Origin: Fulverythrobacter ferritrahens
Lineage (GTDB): Bacteria > Pseudomonadota > Alphaproteobacteria > Sphingomonadales > Sphingomonadaceae
NCBI RefSeq assembly: GCF_020539485.1
Contig: NZ_JACDXU010000001.1
Location: forward strand, 1,116,001 to 1,180,000
Direction of reading: 5' to 3'
Length of the DNA: 64,000 bases
In this document: piece after piece, positions 26,307 to 34,829 of the stretch
Numbering within the stretch: position 1 is the first letter of the stretch
How the letters are laid out: each line of letters opens with the position of its first letter
Program-made: the position numbers and the translations under genes
The notes under the pieces: model-generated
Told to the model about the DNA's origin: nothing
Databases searched by the model: none
Seen by the model: only the letters and a program-made list of their open reading frames with translations

Positions 26307-28886
26307 GTGACTGATCCTGCTGCAATACAGGGCGAACGCGCTCCACTTTCTGGTCTGAGCAAGGCGGAAGCCGCCGCGCTCCTCGCATCCGAGGGGCCGA
26401 ACGAGCTTCCGTCCGATCAAAGCCGCAAACTTGGCGAGATCCTCGGCGGCGTATTGCGCGAACCCATGCTGGCGCTGCTGCTTGCGGGCGGCCTGATCTA
26501 TCTCGCATTGGGCGATCTGCAGGAAGCCATTCTGCTGATCATCTTTGCGGGCTTTTCCGTCGTGGTCACAACCTTGCAGGAAGCACGGTCCGAGCAGGCT
26601 CTGGCCGCCTTGCGTGACCTGGGCAGCCCCCGGGCGCTGGTGATCCGGGATGGGGAACGCGTCCGTATTGCCGGGCGCGACGTGGTGCGCGGCGATCTGG
26701 TAATTCTCAATGAGGGCGACCGGATTCCCGCCGACGGCGTTCTCCTGCGCTGCGATAGTCTGACCGCCGACGAATCGCTGCTGACCGGCGAGTCCGTCCC
26801 CGTTTCCAAAACCGCCACGCCGCCGGATGCCGGCAATGCTCGCCCCGGCGGAGATGGGCTCCCTTATGTCTGGTCGGGGGCGCTTGTCGTGCGCGGCAGC
26901 GGGATTGCCCGGATTACCGCCACCGGGCTGCGCAGCGAGATGGGGAAGATCGGCGCCGCGCTGCATGCGCTGGAACCCGAAGTGCCCCGCCTCAGGCTAC
27001 AGACACAAAGGCTGGTCTTCTGGTTCGGCGCGCTGGGAGCTGGGGCATGCGTGCTTGCGATCCTGCTTTACGGTTTTCTGCGCGGCAGCTGGCTGGACGC
27101 GGCCCTGGCCGGCATCGCCCTGGGTATGTCGATGCTGCCGGAGGAATTCCCCGTCGTCCTGACGGTATTCATGGCCATGGGGGCAATGCGCCTCTCGCGC
27201 GTCAATGTCCTCACCCGGCGTGCCGCTGCCATCGAAACGCTGGGTTCGGCAACGACCTTGTGCACGGACAAGACAGGCACCCTCACCGAAAACCGAATGA
27301 AAGTCGCTGAATTGCGGCTGCCGGACGGACGCCGCCTGACTTTCCCAGGCGCTCCGCTGCTGGAAGAGGATTTCCGCCTGCTCGCTCGCTTCGGCATCCT
27401 CGCCAGCGCGGAACAGCCGGTCGATCCGATGGAAGTTGCCTTTCACGATCTCGCCGGAACCGATGGGGCGGACGGTCTGCTGGCCGATGCAGGAAATGGC
27501 TGGTCGCTCCGCCGCCAATATCCGCTCGATCCGAGCCTTCTGGCAATGTCCCATGCCTGGCGCGATGGGAATGGCGGAGGGCACGTCATCGCCTCCAAGG
27601 GTGCGCCGGAGGCAATTGCCGAATTATGTGCCATGTCCGCCGATGAAAAGGCCCGCATGCATGCCCAGGCCGACGCGATGGCAGAAGAAGGGCTGCGCGT
27701 TCTTGGCGTGGCCGAAGCAAGATGGAATGGCGGCGACCTGCCACCGGATCAACGCCATTTCGAATTTCGCTTTCTCGGTCTGGCCGGGCTGGCGGATCCG
27801 CTGCGCTCCTCCGTGCCGGAGGCGGTCCGCCAGTGTCGGGAAGCCGGCATCCGGATTGTGATGATCACCGGCGATTATCCACCGACCGCTCGCGCAATTG
27901 CCGAACAGGCCGGAATCGCGGTCGAAGAGGTGTTGAGCGGGGATGATCTGCGCGCGATGAGCGATGACGATCTCGCCGCCCGGATCGGCACCGTGAACGT
28001 CTTTGCCCGGATCATGCCGGAACAGAAGCTACGGCTGGTGGAAGCACTGAAAGCACGCGGCGAGATCGTGGCCATGACGGGCGACGGGGTGAATGACGCC
28101 CCTTCCCTCAAGAGCGCCCATATCGGCATTGCCATGGGCAAGCGCGGCACTGATGTGGCGAGGGAGGCGGCCTCAATCGTCCTGCTCGACGACGATTTCG
28201 GCTCGATCGTCACCGGCATCAGGGTCGGGCGGCGCATCCACGACAATCTGCGCAAGGCGCTCGCCTTCATTGTTGCGGTGCATATACCTATCGCGGGCCT
28301 AGCACTGCTGCCGCTGCTGGTAGGAATGCCGCTGCTGCTTGCGCCGATCCACATCGCCTTTATCGAGATGATCATCGATCCGGTCTGCTCGCTGGCATTC
28401 GAGGCGGAAAAGGAAGAAAGCCGCCTGATGCAGCGCCCTCCTCGCGCGCCGGACGCCCCGCTGTTTCCCCGCTGGATGGTGGCATGGTCGGCTTTGCAGG
28501 GCATAGTTGCCTGTGGGGCAACTGCAGCGATCACATTTCATGCCTGGCTCGGCGGAATGGAAGCCGATCAGATTCGCTCCATTACCTTTCTCAGCCTCGT
28601 GCTGGGTATTCTCTGCCTGATATTGGTCAACCGATCCTACAGCGCGTCTGTCATCCGGGCGATCATTCGTCCCAACCGTCCGTTGGCGATCGTGGCGTTG
28701 ATCGTCTTCGCGATTCTCACCCTTTCGCAGCTTGTGCAGCCCGTAATGGAAATGTTCCGTTTCGCCCCAGCAGGGGCTGACGAACTCGTTCTCGTCGCGA
28801 TATCCGGCGCGGCAACATTGTTGCTGCTGGAATTGATCAAACCCTGGTGGCGCACCCGCCTGTTTCCGGAAACCTCCGCAGAGTGA
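26307..28886 (+). CDS. Cation-translocating P-type ATPase (P2/MgtA-PMCA-like group)
   Basis: This membrane pump is driven by ATP through a phospho-Asp. The actuator domain has TGES (160-163), membrane helix 4 has PEEFP (278-282), the phosphorylation site is CTDKTGTLT with Asp321, and the hinge is MTGDGVNDAPSLK. About ten membrane segments fit the P2 type, with four in the C-terminal part. There are no N-terminal metal-binding domains and no CPC in helix 4, so it is not a copper or zinc pump; Ca2+, Mg2+ or another light cation is possible. The GTG start is preceded by a repeat motif, and hemA ends 51 bases before. The length is 859 residues. Confidence 0.92.
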   Translation: MTDPAAIQGERAPLSGLSKAEAAALLASEGPNELPSDQSRKLGEILGGVLREPMLALLLAGGLIYLALGDLQEAILLIIFAGFSVVVTTLQEARSEQALAALRDLGSPRALVIRDGERVRIAGRDVVRGDLVILNEGDRIPADGVLLRCDSLTADESLLTGESVPVSKTATPPDAGNARPGGDGLPYVWSGALVVRGSGIARITATGLRSEMGKIGAALHALEPEVPRLRLQTQRLVFWFGALGAGACVLAILLYGFLRGSWLDAALAGIALGMSMLPEEFPVVLTVFMAMGAMRLSRVNVLTRRAAAIETLGSATTLCTDKTGTLTENRMKVAELRLPDGRRLTFPGAPLLEEDFRLLARFGILASAEQPVDPMEVAFHDLAGTDGADGLLADAGNGWSLRRQYPLDPSLLAMSHAWRDGNGGGHVIASKGAPEAIAELCAMSADEKARMHAQADAMAEEGLRVLGVAEARWNGGDLPPDQRHFEFRFLGLAGLADPLRSSVPEAVRQCREAGIRIVMITGDYPPTARAIAEQAGIAVEEVLSGDDLRAMSDDDLAARIGTVNVFARIMPEQKLRLVEALKARGEIVAMTGDGVNDAPSLKSAHIGIAMGKRGTDVAREAASIVLLDDDFGSIVTGIRVGRRIHDNLRKALAFIVAVHIPIAGLALLPLLVGMPLLLAPIHIAFIEMIIDPVCSLAFEAEKEESRLMQRPPRAPDAPLFPRWMVAWSALQGIVACGATAAITFHAWLGGMEADQIRSITFLSLVLGILCLILVNRSYSASVIRAIIRPNRPLAIVALIVFAILTLSQLVQPVMEMFRFAPAGADELVLVAISGAATLLLLELIKPWWRTRLFPETSAE

Positions 28887-28913
28887 GGAAGGGGGGCCTT
28901 CGCGCTCGCCCGA

Positions 28914-30506
28914 TCAGGCGACGCGAGGCCTGGTCAGGACGCCTTCCACGGCCCTCTGGTGCCGCAGGAGCTTTCTCAAGTCCTCCAGCTCCATCGGGCG
29001 GCCATAGAGATAGCCCTGCCCATATTCCACCTTGAGGGCCTTCAGTTCCCGTTCCTGCTGTTTTGTCTCGATCCCTTCAGCAACGATTGCCAGTTTCAGA
29101 TCCTTGGCCATGTCGATAATCCGCCCGGCGACCTGGCTCGTCGCTGCATCGGTGCCAAGCGACTGGACAAAGAGCTTGTCGATCTTGAGAAAATCGATTT
29201 CGAGCTTCGCAAGATAGCCCAGGCTCGAATAGCCCGTCCCGAAATCGTCGATAGCCACTTTGGCCCCCGCATCGCGCAAGCGGCGCATCGTTTTCTGGGT
29301 CTTCTCGATATCTACCAGGCTTCGCTCGGTGGCCTCGATTACCAGATTGGAATAGGCAATTCGGGATCGCTCCACCAGCCGGTCCAGTTCCTCCATGATA
29401 TCGGCGCTGTGCATGTCCTCTGCCGAAAAATTTACCGTGAAATAGAAGTCTGGCGCAATCTGCACGACGGCTTGGACATCCTGTGCGAGCAGTTCCAGCA
29501 TCCGGCCTGTGACCAGTCGGATGAGGCCTGCATCCTCTGCAACGGCAATGAAACGATCGGGAGAAATGGCATCATGCTCACCCCGGTCCCAACGAAGCAG
29601 CGCTTCCGCCCCTACGATCCGCCCGGTCCTCAGTTCGATTACCGGCTGATAAAGGAGATGGAACTTGCCACGCTTCAAGGCGCTGCGGATCATCATCGGC
29701 ATGGAAGCGCGGCTGCGGACGATGTAGAGCAGCACGCCTGACAGGAGCAGGCCGACTATCACGCCCAGCGGGATCAGGATTCCCGCTATCTCGCTCGCAT
29801 AGCCCGAGCTCTTTCCGACAGGCAGCATAGCGAACGCGCCAATGTCGTATTTCCGGGAGCGAACGATCGCGATCTGATAGTTTCCGGACGAGATCACCGT
29901 ATCTCCAGTGAGATCGGGCCGCCGGATAAGCGAAGGGATCGTTCCCCGGAAGGCTCCGGGTGTCCGCTGGGACCAGGAGAAGGCGCCAACCGACAGGCCC
30001 GGAACATAATCGACGAAGTTCAACACCGCATCGTGATGCACGATCCCGACTGCGGAGCCGATCTGCACCGCGATATATCGCTGCTTCGGGTCGATCAGGG
30101 TCACGTTGTTGCGAAAACGCGTCCGGGTGTATGAATCGACGTCTGGCGGGCCAAGATCGAACGGCTGATTTCCCGCAAATGAGGAACAGCGCATTACATC
30201 GCCATCCACCCACCCGACTGCCTGCAGCAGAGTGGATTCAAGATCGATCTTGCGCATCACGGCCAGCCCCTCGGCTGAACAGGCCATTCCCGGCGACAAG
30301 GCATTGATCGCCTGTGCTGCGGCAAGGATCTGATCCCCGCTGACTTCCGAGCGGGATAGAACCCTGTGAGCGATATCCAGCGCGTGGCGCTGCTCGCTCT
30401 CAACCTCCTGATCACGAGCGAGCGTGATCGCCGCAATTATCGGCAAGGCCGTCGTGAGGCACACGCCCAGCACGATGATGGCATTCAGGGGACTTATTGT
30501 GCGCAT
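28914..30506 (-). CDS. Membrane c-di-GMP phosphodiesterase with periplasmic CSS-motif domain and EAL domain
   Basis: The order is an N-terminal membrane helix (about 8-30), a periplasmic domain of about 210 residues with Cys76 and the C-S-S motif at 107-109, a second helix (about 240-262) and a cytoplasmic EAL domain to the C terminus. In the CSS family (E. coli PdeC) a periplasmic disulfide between the conserved Cys residues holds the enzyme inactive. The EAL catalytic set looks intact: GAEALLRW, Asn in TVNFSAED, Glu in IEATERS, DDFGTGYSS, Lys in KIDKLFV and EGIET. It should hydrolyse c-di-GMP. It follows ornithine decarboxylase by 57 bases in the same direction, and a hairpin masks its ribosome site. 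Confidence 0.93.
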   Translation of the reverse strand: MRTISPLNAIIVLGVCLTTALPIIAAITLARDQEVESEQRHALDIAHRVLSRSEVSGDQILAAAQAINALSPGMACSAEGLAVMRKIDLESTLLQAVGWVDGDVMRCSSFAGNQPFDLGPPDVDSYTRTRFRNNVTLIDPKQRYIAVQIGSAVGIVHHDAVLNFVDYVPGLSVGAFSWSQRTPGAFRGTIPSLIRRPDLTGDTVISSGNYQIAIVRSRKYDIGAFAMLPVGKSSGYASEIAGILIPLGVIVGLLLSGVLLYIVRSRASMPMMIRSALKRGKFHLLYQPVIELRTGRIVGAEALLRWDRGEHDAISPDRFIAVAEDAGLIRLVTGRMLELLAQDVQAVVQIAPDFYFTVNFSAEDMHSADIMEELDRLVERSRIAYSNLVIEATERSLVDIEKTQKTMRRLRDAGAKVAIDDFGTGYSSLGYLAKLEIDFLKIDKLFVQSLGTDAATSQVAGRIIDMAKDLKLAIVAEGIETKQQERELKALKVEYGQGYLYGRPMELEDLRKLLRHQRAVEGVLTRPRVA

Positions 30507-30507
30507 C

Positions 30508-30549
30508 CCGCTCCTCTTCCTCAGTAAGAATACTAGGGAAGAGAAGCGG
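30508..30549 (-). promoter_or_regulatory. 13-bp hairpin covering the ribosome binding site of the EAL gene
   Basis: In the minus-strand RNA, CCGCUUCUCUUCC (from 549-537) pairs with GGAAGAGGAGCGG (from 520-508), 13 base pairs with one G-U pair and a 16-base loop. The 3' arm contains the Shine-Dalgarno GAGGAG and ends one base before the AUG at 30506. The stem would block initiation unless opened, for example by ribosomes leaving the upstream gene, by temperature or by a ligand. There is no U-tract, so it is not a simple terminator. Confidence 0.55.
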
Positions 30550-30562
30550 AAAGGTTAATCCC

Positions 30563-31765
30563 TTAGCGCAGGCTGACGACGTTATCGCTCGGCAGGATCT
30601 GGCGATCACCACGATAGAGGCTGGCCATAGGTTCATCCGCGACATTGACCGAGATCGCCTGGCCAAAGCCATTGAATCCGGTCTTCATCGCGCTGCCATA
30701 GGCGCCCAGCATGCCGATCTCGATATAGTCGCCCGGGCCGATATCGGCCGGAAGCATGAAGGGGCCCTTCATGTAATCGGCATCGTCGCAGGTCGGGCCA
30801 TAAAAGGCGAATTCCTCCCCGGCACCGCGCAGCGCATCGCCCAGCGCGTTCACGGGGAAGCGCCAGTCAATATGAGCCGCATCGAACAAGGCGCCATATG
30901 CGCCGTCGTTGATATAGAGCTCGTCGCCCCGGCGCTTTTCCACCTTGACGATCATCGAGCTGTATTCCGCGCACAGGGCACGGCCCGGCTCGCACCAAAG
31001 CTCCGCATTGTAGGAAATGGGCAGAGCTTCGAAATAACGATCGATGATGGCGAAGAAATCTTCCAGCGGCGGCGGTTCCATGCCCGGATACTGGCTGGGA
31101 AACCCACCCCCGACGTCGACGATGTCAACCGTCACGGCCGCTTCGGCAATGGCCGCGCGCACGCGCTCCAGCGCCTGGACATAGGCGAACGGCGTCATCG
31201 CCTGGCTACCGACATGGAAGCAGATGCCCAGTGCGTCGCAATGCTGGCGAGTGGCCTGCAGCAGCGGAGCCGCATCGGCCAGATCCACGCCGAACTTGGA
31301 CGCAAGGCTCAGTTCCGAATAGTCGGACGAAACGCGCAGGCGCACCAGCAGCGAAAGATCAGCCGCCGGCTCACCCGCTTCACTCGTCGTTGCCGTGACA
31401 ATCTTCTCCAGTTCCTCGATCGTGTCGAGGCTGAAGGTGCGCACGCCATGGACGTGATAGGCTTCGCGAATGGCGCTGCCGGTCTTCACCGGATGCATGA
31501 AGCACAAGGTGGCTTCAGGCAGCACCGAACGCACGAGCCGCACCTCGGCAATCGAGGCGACGTCGAAATGCGTAATTCCCGAATCCCACAGAATCTGCAG
31601 CAGTTCCGGCGAAGGGTTCGCCTTCACCGCATAGAGCGACGTGCCCGGAAACTTCTGTGCAAAGAAGCGGGCAGCGCGCGCAGCAGCGTGCGGGCGGTTG
31701 AGGATAACGGGTTCGTCCGGAGCGAGGTCGCGGACTACAGCCGATGCGCAGGGATAGATGTGCAA
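30563..31765 (-). CDS. Ornithine decarboxylase (fold type III, alanine-racemase-like)
   Basis: This PLP enzyme makes putrescine from ornithine and belongs to the eukaryote-like ODC/DAPDC family. The PLP Lys is Lys48 (LYAVKANPS); HVGSQ and GGGFPSQYPG bind the cofactor phosphate; the substrate Cys-Asp-Asp is at 326-328 (YGPTCDDADYM), the arrangement used by ODC rather than by diaminopimelate decarboxylase. Lysine may also be accepted. The start is a TTG at 31765 with a GGGGG ribosome site; an in-frame TGA lies shortly upstream. It follows the carboxyspermidine decarboxylase gene with a structured 187-base leader between. The length is 400 residues. Confidence 0.92.
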   Translation of the reverse strand: MHIYPCASAVVRDLAPDEPVILNRPHAAARAARFFAQKFPGTSLYAVKANPSPELLQILWDSGITHFDVASIAEVRLVRSVLPEATLCFMHPVKTGSAIREAYHVHGVRTFSLDTIEELEKIVTATTSEAGEPAADLSLLVRLRVSSDYSELSLASKFGVDLADAAPLLQATRQHCDALGICFHVGSQAMTPFAYVQALERVRAAIAEAAVTVDIVDVGGGFPSQYPGMEPPPLEDFFAIIDRYFEALPISYNAELWCEPGRALCAEYSSMIVKVEKRRGDELYINDGAYGALFDAAHIDWRFPVNALGDALRGAGEEFAFYGPTCDDADYMKGPFMLPADIGPGDYIEIGMLGAYGSAMKTGFNGFGQAISVNVADEPMASLYRGDRQILPSDNVVSLR

Positions 31766-31952
31766 CTCAAGGGACCCCCAAAACGGTTCGTTTCAGACAA
31801 GGCTGCCTTGCGGTTAGGAAGTCCCCTTGGGGCAGCGAGGGGCGGATATAGGACCCCTTCGCTGAACATCAAGTGAAAATCGTACCCAGACGGGACTATG
31901 TCACAGAACTGTAATTTCCATGTTTACATCACAATTTCAGTTAGTTGAGCCG
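31766..31952 (-). promoter_or_regulatory. Structured leader and promoter of ornithine decarboxylase (possible speF-type RNA)
   Basis: On the minus strand TTGATG (31872-31867), 16 bases and TATATC (31850-31845) resemble a -35/-10 pair. The RNA downstream can fold GCUGCC (836-831) with GGCAGC (807-802), enclosing CCGCAAGG; alternatively AAGGGGAC (828-821) can pair with GUCCCUU (775-769) next to the start codon, so the two folds compete. The alphaproteobacterial speF motif is a known leader RNA upstream of this decarboxylase. The assignment is by position and general form only. Confidence 0.4.
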
Positions 31953-33128
31953 TCAGGAAAGCCGATCTCGGAAGTCCTCATAGCCAAACTTGCGCACCTG
32001 TTCGAGGGAATCGGTCTCCGAATCCCATAGCCAGATGCTCGGCAGAGGCACGCCGTTGAAGGTAGTGGTCTTCACCATCGAATAATGGGCCTGGTCCAGA
32101 AAGGCGATTCGCTCGCCTGGCCGGCATTCGACAGGCAGGCTGTAATCCCCAATCACATCGCCCGCGAGGCAGGAGGGGCCGCCGAGCCGCACCGCCTCAG
32201 CCGAGCTTTCGCCCTCGCCCAGCATGGCCGGTCGATAGGGAGCCTCAAGCACATCGGGCATATGGCAGGTCGCGGAAATATCCGTGATAGCGAGTTGCAT
32301 CCCGTTCCAATGCGTATCGAGAATCGTACCCACGAGAATGCCCGCATCCAGCGCAATCGCCTCGCCCGGTTCGAGATAAACTTCCGCGCCGGTATCCTCC
32401 TGCACATCTTTCAGAAACTCGACCAGTTCCTCGCGTTGGTAATCCGCGCGGGTGATGTGGTGGCCACCTCCGAAATTCAGCCATTTGAACTGGCCGAAAT
32501 AAGGCTCCAGATAATCGAAGACCTTGTCCCAGGTGCGCTGGAGCGGCGCCAGATCCTGCTCGCAGAGCGAATGGAAATGGATGCCATCCACCATGGCCAT
32601 GTGCTCTTCAGTCAACTGGTCGATAGGGAAGCCCAGCCGCGAATGAGGCGCGCACGGATCATAACGCGGCACGTCCCCTTCGGCATGAAGAGGGTTGATG
32701 CGCAGACCGATGTCGAAGGAATCCCCGCGTATCCGGGCTGCATCCAGAATGGCCGAGCACCGTTCGATCTGCATCGGCGAATTGAAGATCACATGGTCGG
32801 ACAGACGGCAGATTTCGTTGAGATCCTCGGCCTTGTAGGCCGCGCAATAGGTCGCGATCTCGCCATCGTAATGCTCGGCCGCCAGCATCGCTTCCCACAG
32901 GCCGGAAGTGCATACGCCGTCAAGATATTCCCCGATAACCGGCGCCACCGACCACATGCTGAACGCCTTGAGCGCAGCCAGCACCTTCACGCCGGAAGCG
33001 TCGCGAATATCCGCCAGAACCTGCAGGTTCTGGCGCAGCTTCGCCAGATCGACCACGAAGGACGGGCTGTCCACGCGGGTCAGGTCGAAATGGGTAAAGG
33101 CACCCGGATCGCCGGCTCTGGTTTCCAT
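31953..33128 (-). CDS. nspC: Carboxynorspermidine/carboxyspermidine decarboxylase
   Basis: This fold-type III PLP decarboxylase removes the carboxyl of carboxyspermidine to give spermidine (or carboxynorspermidine to norspermidine). The PLP Lys is Lys54 in VLAALKAFSMWS, and the family features HSLCEQD, LNFGGGHHIT and GEAIALDAG are present. The start at ATG 33128 gives 391 residues, the usual length. It lies ten bases after the DUF486 gene and downstream of the matching dehydrogenase. With ornithine decarboxylase next door, the substrate is more probably carboxyspermidine, made from putrescine; no diaminopropane-forming gene is visible. Confidence 0.93.
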   Translation of the reverse strand: METRAGDPGAFTHFDLTRVDSPSFVVDLAKLRQNLQVLADIRDASGVKVLAALKAFSMWSVAPVIGEYLDGVCTSGLWEAMLAAEHYDGEIATYCAAYKAEDLNEICRLSDHVIFNSPMQIERCSAILDAARIRGDSFDIGLRINPLHAEGDVPRYDPCAPHSRLGFPIDQLTEEHMAMVDGIHFHSLCEQDLAPLQRTWDKVFDYLEPYFGQFKWLNFGGGHHITRADYQREELVEFLKDVQEDTGAEVYLEPGEAIALDAGILVGTILDTHWNGMQLAITDISATCHMPDVLEAPYRPAMLGEGESSAEAVRLGGPSCLAGDVIGDYSLPVECRPGERIAFLDQAHYSMVKTTTFNGVPLPSIWLWDSETDSLEQVRKFGYEDFRDRLS

Positions 33129-33138
33129 AGTTCTTTCC

Positions 33139-33489
33139 TTAACCCAGAGGGGATTTGAAGATGAAGAATGCCCCGCCCGCAATCAGCAGGAAACCGATAA
33201 TCTGGCTGGGCCCCGGTCGCTGATCGAACAACAGCCAGGCTACCATCACGAAAGCCGTGAGCGACATGACTTCCTGCATCGTCTTCAGCTCGGCCAGCGA
33301 ATAGACCTTCGACCCGATGCGATTGGCGGGAACCGCGAGGCAATATTCGAAGAACGCGATGCCCCAGCTTACCAAAATGACTGCCCACAGCGCCTTGTGC
33401 GGGAATTTCAGGTGCCCGTACCAAGCGAGGTTCATCATGATGTTGGAGCCGGCCAGCAGCCCGATGGGCGCGAGGAAATTCCAGTTCAT
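33139..33489 (-). CDS. DUF486 small four-helix membrane protein (drug/metabolite-transporter-like)
   Basis: This 116-residue protein has four hydrophobic segments: FLAPIGLLAGSNIMMNLAW, ALWAVILVSWGIAFFEYCLA, VMSLTAFVMVAWLLF and IIGFLLIAGGAFFIF. The form is that of DUF486 (COG3169), half the size of a DMT protein and similar in layout to SMR exporters. AWYGHLKF, FEYCLAVPANRIG and the FDQRPGPSQIIGF loop are family landmarks. It sits between the carboxyspermidine dehydrogenase and decarboxylase genes, ten bases from the latter. SMR-type proteins such as MdtJI export spermidine, so a polyamine transport role is a reasonable inference, not shown by sequence. Confidence 0.85.
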   Translation of the reverse strand: MNWNFLAPIGLLAGSNIMMNLAWYGHLKFPHKALWAVILVSWGIAFFEYCLAVPANRIGSKVYSLAELKTMQEVMSLTAFVMVAWLLFDQRPGPSQIIGFLLIAGGAFFIFKSPLG

Positions 33490-33537
33490 GCCTTGAACCC
33501 CGTATGCGCTCCGGCAATGGCAGGAGCATCAAGCCAC

Positions 33538-33561
33538 GGGCCCCTGCCTTCACAGGGGCCC
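33538..33561. other. Perfect 9-bp hairpin between dehydrogenase and DUF486 genes
   Basis: GGGCCCCTG and CAGGGGCCC pair around a six-base loop, ten bases after the stop of the dehydrogenase gene and 49 bases before the DUF486 start. With no U-tract it may lower or set the level of the downstream genes or protect the dehydrogenase message. Confidence 0.45.
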
Positions 33562-33570
33562 GCCGATTCC

Positions 33571-34782
33571 TCAGAAATCCACCGGACCGGAAAGCTCTTC
33601 CACGGTCCAGGGCAGGCCATGCTTATTGAGCATCTCCATGAAGGGATCGGGATCGAGTTGTTCGATATTGAACACGCCGTCTCCCTTCCAGATGCCCTGC
33701 ACCATCAGCGCGCTGCCGATCATCGCCGGAACGCCGGTGGTGTAGCTGACGGCCTGATTGCCGGTTTCGGCAAAGGCATCTTCATGGTCGCAGATATTCT
33801 TGATGTAGAACGTCTTCTCGCCAGATCCGTCCAGCGCCTCGCCGGTGGCGATGCAGCCGATATTGGTCTTGCCCTTGGTGGTGGAACCAAGGCTGGCGGG
33901 CTCGGGCAGCACGGCCTTGAGGAACTGGAGAGGGATGATCTCCTTGCCCTCATAGATCACCGGATCGATCCGGGTCATACCGACATTCTGCAGCACGGTG
34001 AGATGCTTGATGTACTCGTCGCCGAAGGTCATCCAGAAGCGCGCGCGCTCCATCTCGGGCACGAACTTCGCGAGGCTTTCCAGCTCCTCGTGATACATCA
34101 GATACATGTTCTTGGGGCCCACCCCTTCAAAGTCGAATTCGACCTTGTTGGACATGGCGGGGGTTTCCACGAACTGGCCGTTCTCCCAGTGGCGGGCAGG
34201 CGCGGTCACTTCGCGGATGTTGATTTCCGGGTTGAAATTGGTGGCGAAGGCCTGGCCGTGATCGCCGCCATTGCAGTCCAGAATATCCAGCGTGCGGATG
34301 GTCTTCAGCTTGTGCTTCTTCAGCCACATGGTGAACACGCTGGTCACGCCCGGATCGAAGCCACTGCCCAGCAGCGCCATCAGCCCGGCTTCCTTGAAGC
34401 GGTCATGATAGGCCCACTGCCACTTATATTCGAACTTCGCCTCTTCCTTCGGCTCGTAATTGGCCGTGTCGAGATAACCGACGCCGGTCTCGAGGCAGGC
34501 ATCCATGATGGTGAGATCCTGATAAGGCAGTGCCAGGTTCACCACCAGGCTGGGCCCGATCTGCCGGATCAACGCCGACAGCGCCGGAACGTCTTCCGCA
34601 TCGATGGCATAGGTCGCCACGGTTTCGCCCGTGCGTTCCTTCACGCTCTGCGCGATGGCATCGCATTTGGACTTCGTGCGGCTCGCCAGATGGATTTCCG
34701 GAAAGATGCCGGCATTCATCGCCATCTTATGTACCGCGACCGAGCTGACACCGCCCGCGCCGATCACCAGGACCTTGCTCAA
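33571..34782 (-). CDS. Carboxynorspermidine/carboxyspermidine dehydrogenase (saccharopine dehydrogenase family)
   Basis: This NADPH enzyme reductively condenses putrescine (or diaminopropane) with aspartate semialdehyde to carboxyspermidine (or carboxynorspermidine). The N-terminal Rossmann motif is VLVIGAGGVSSVAVHK; the saccharopine-dehydrogenase-like catalytic domain contains TANYEPKEEAKFEY, GSGFDPGVTSVF and LDCNGGDHGQAF, all typical of the CANSDH/CASDH branch. The length is 403 residues. It opens the polyamine gene run and diverges from the threonine dehydratase gene over 47 bases. Confidence 0.93.
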   Translation of the reverse strand: MSKVLVIGAGGVSSVAVHKMAMNAGIFPEIHLASRTKSKCDAIAQSVKERTGETVATYAIDAEDVPALSALIRQIGPSLVVNLALPYQDLTIMDACLETGVGYLDTANYEPKEEAKFEYKWQWAYHDRFKEAGLMALLGSGFDPGVTSVFTMWLKKHKLKTIRTLDILDCNGGDHGQAFATNFNPEINIREVTAPARHWENGQFVETPAMSNKVEFDFEGVGPKNMYLMYHEELESLAKFVPEMERARFWMTFGDEYIKHLTVLQNVGMTRIDPVIYEGKEIIPLQFLKAVLPEPASLGSTTKGKTNIGCIATGEALDGSGEKTFYIKNICDHEDAFAETGNQAVSYTTGVPAMIGSALMVQGIWKGDGVFNIEQLDPDPFMEMLNKHGLPWTVEELSGPVDF

Positions 34783-34829
34783 AACCTATCTCCTTTGCCG
34801 AAGCGTGATTGCGCATATAGATCGCTTGC

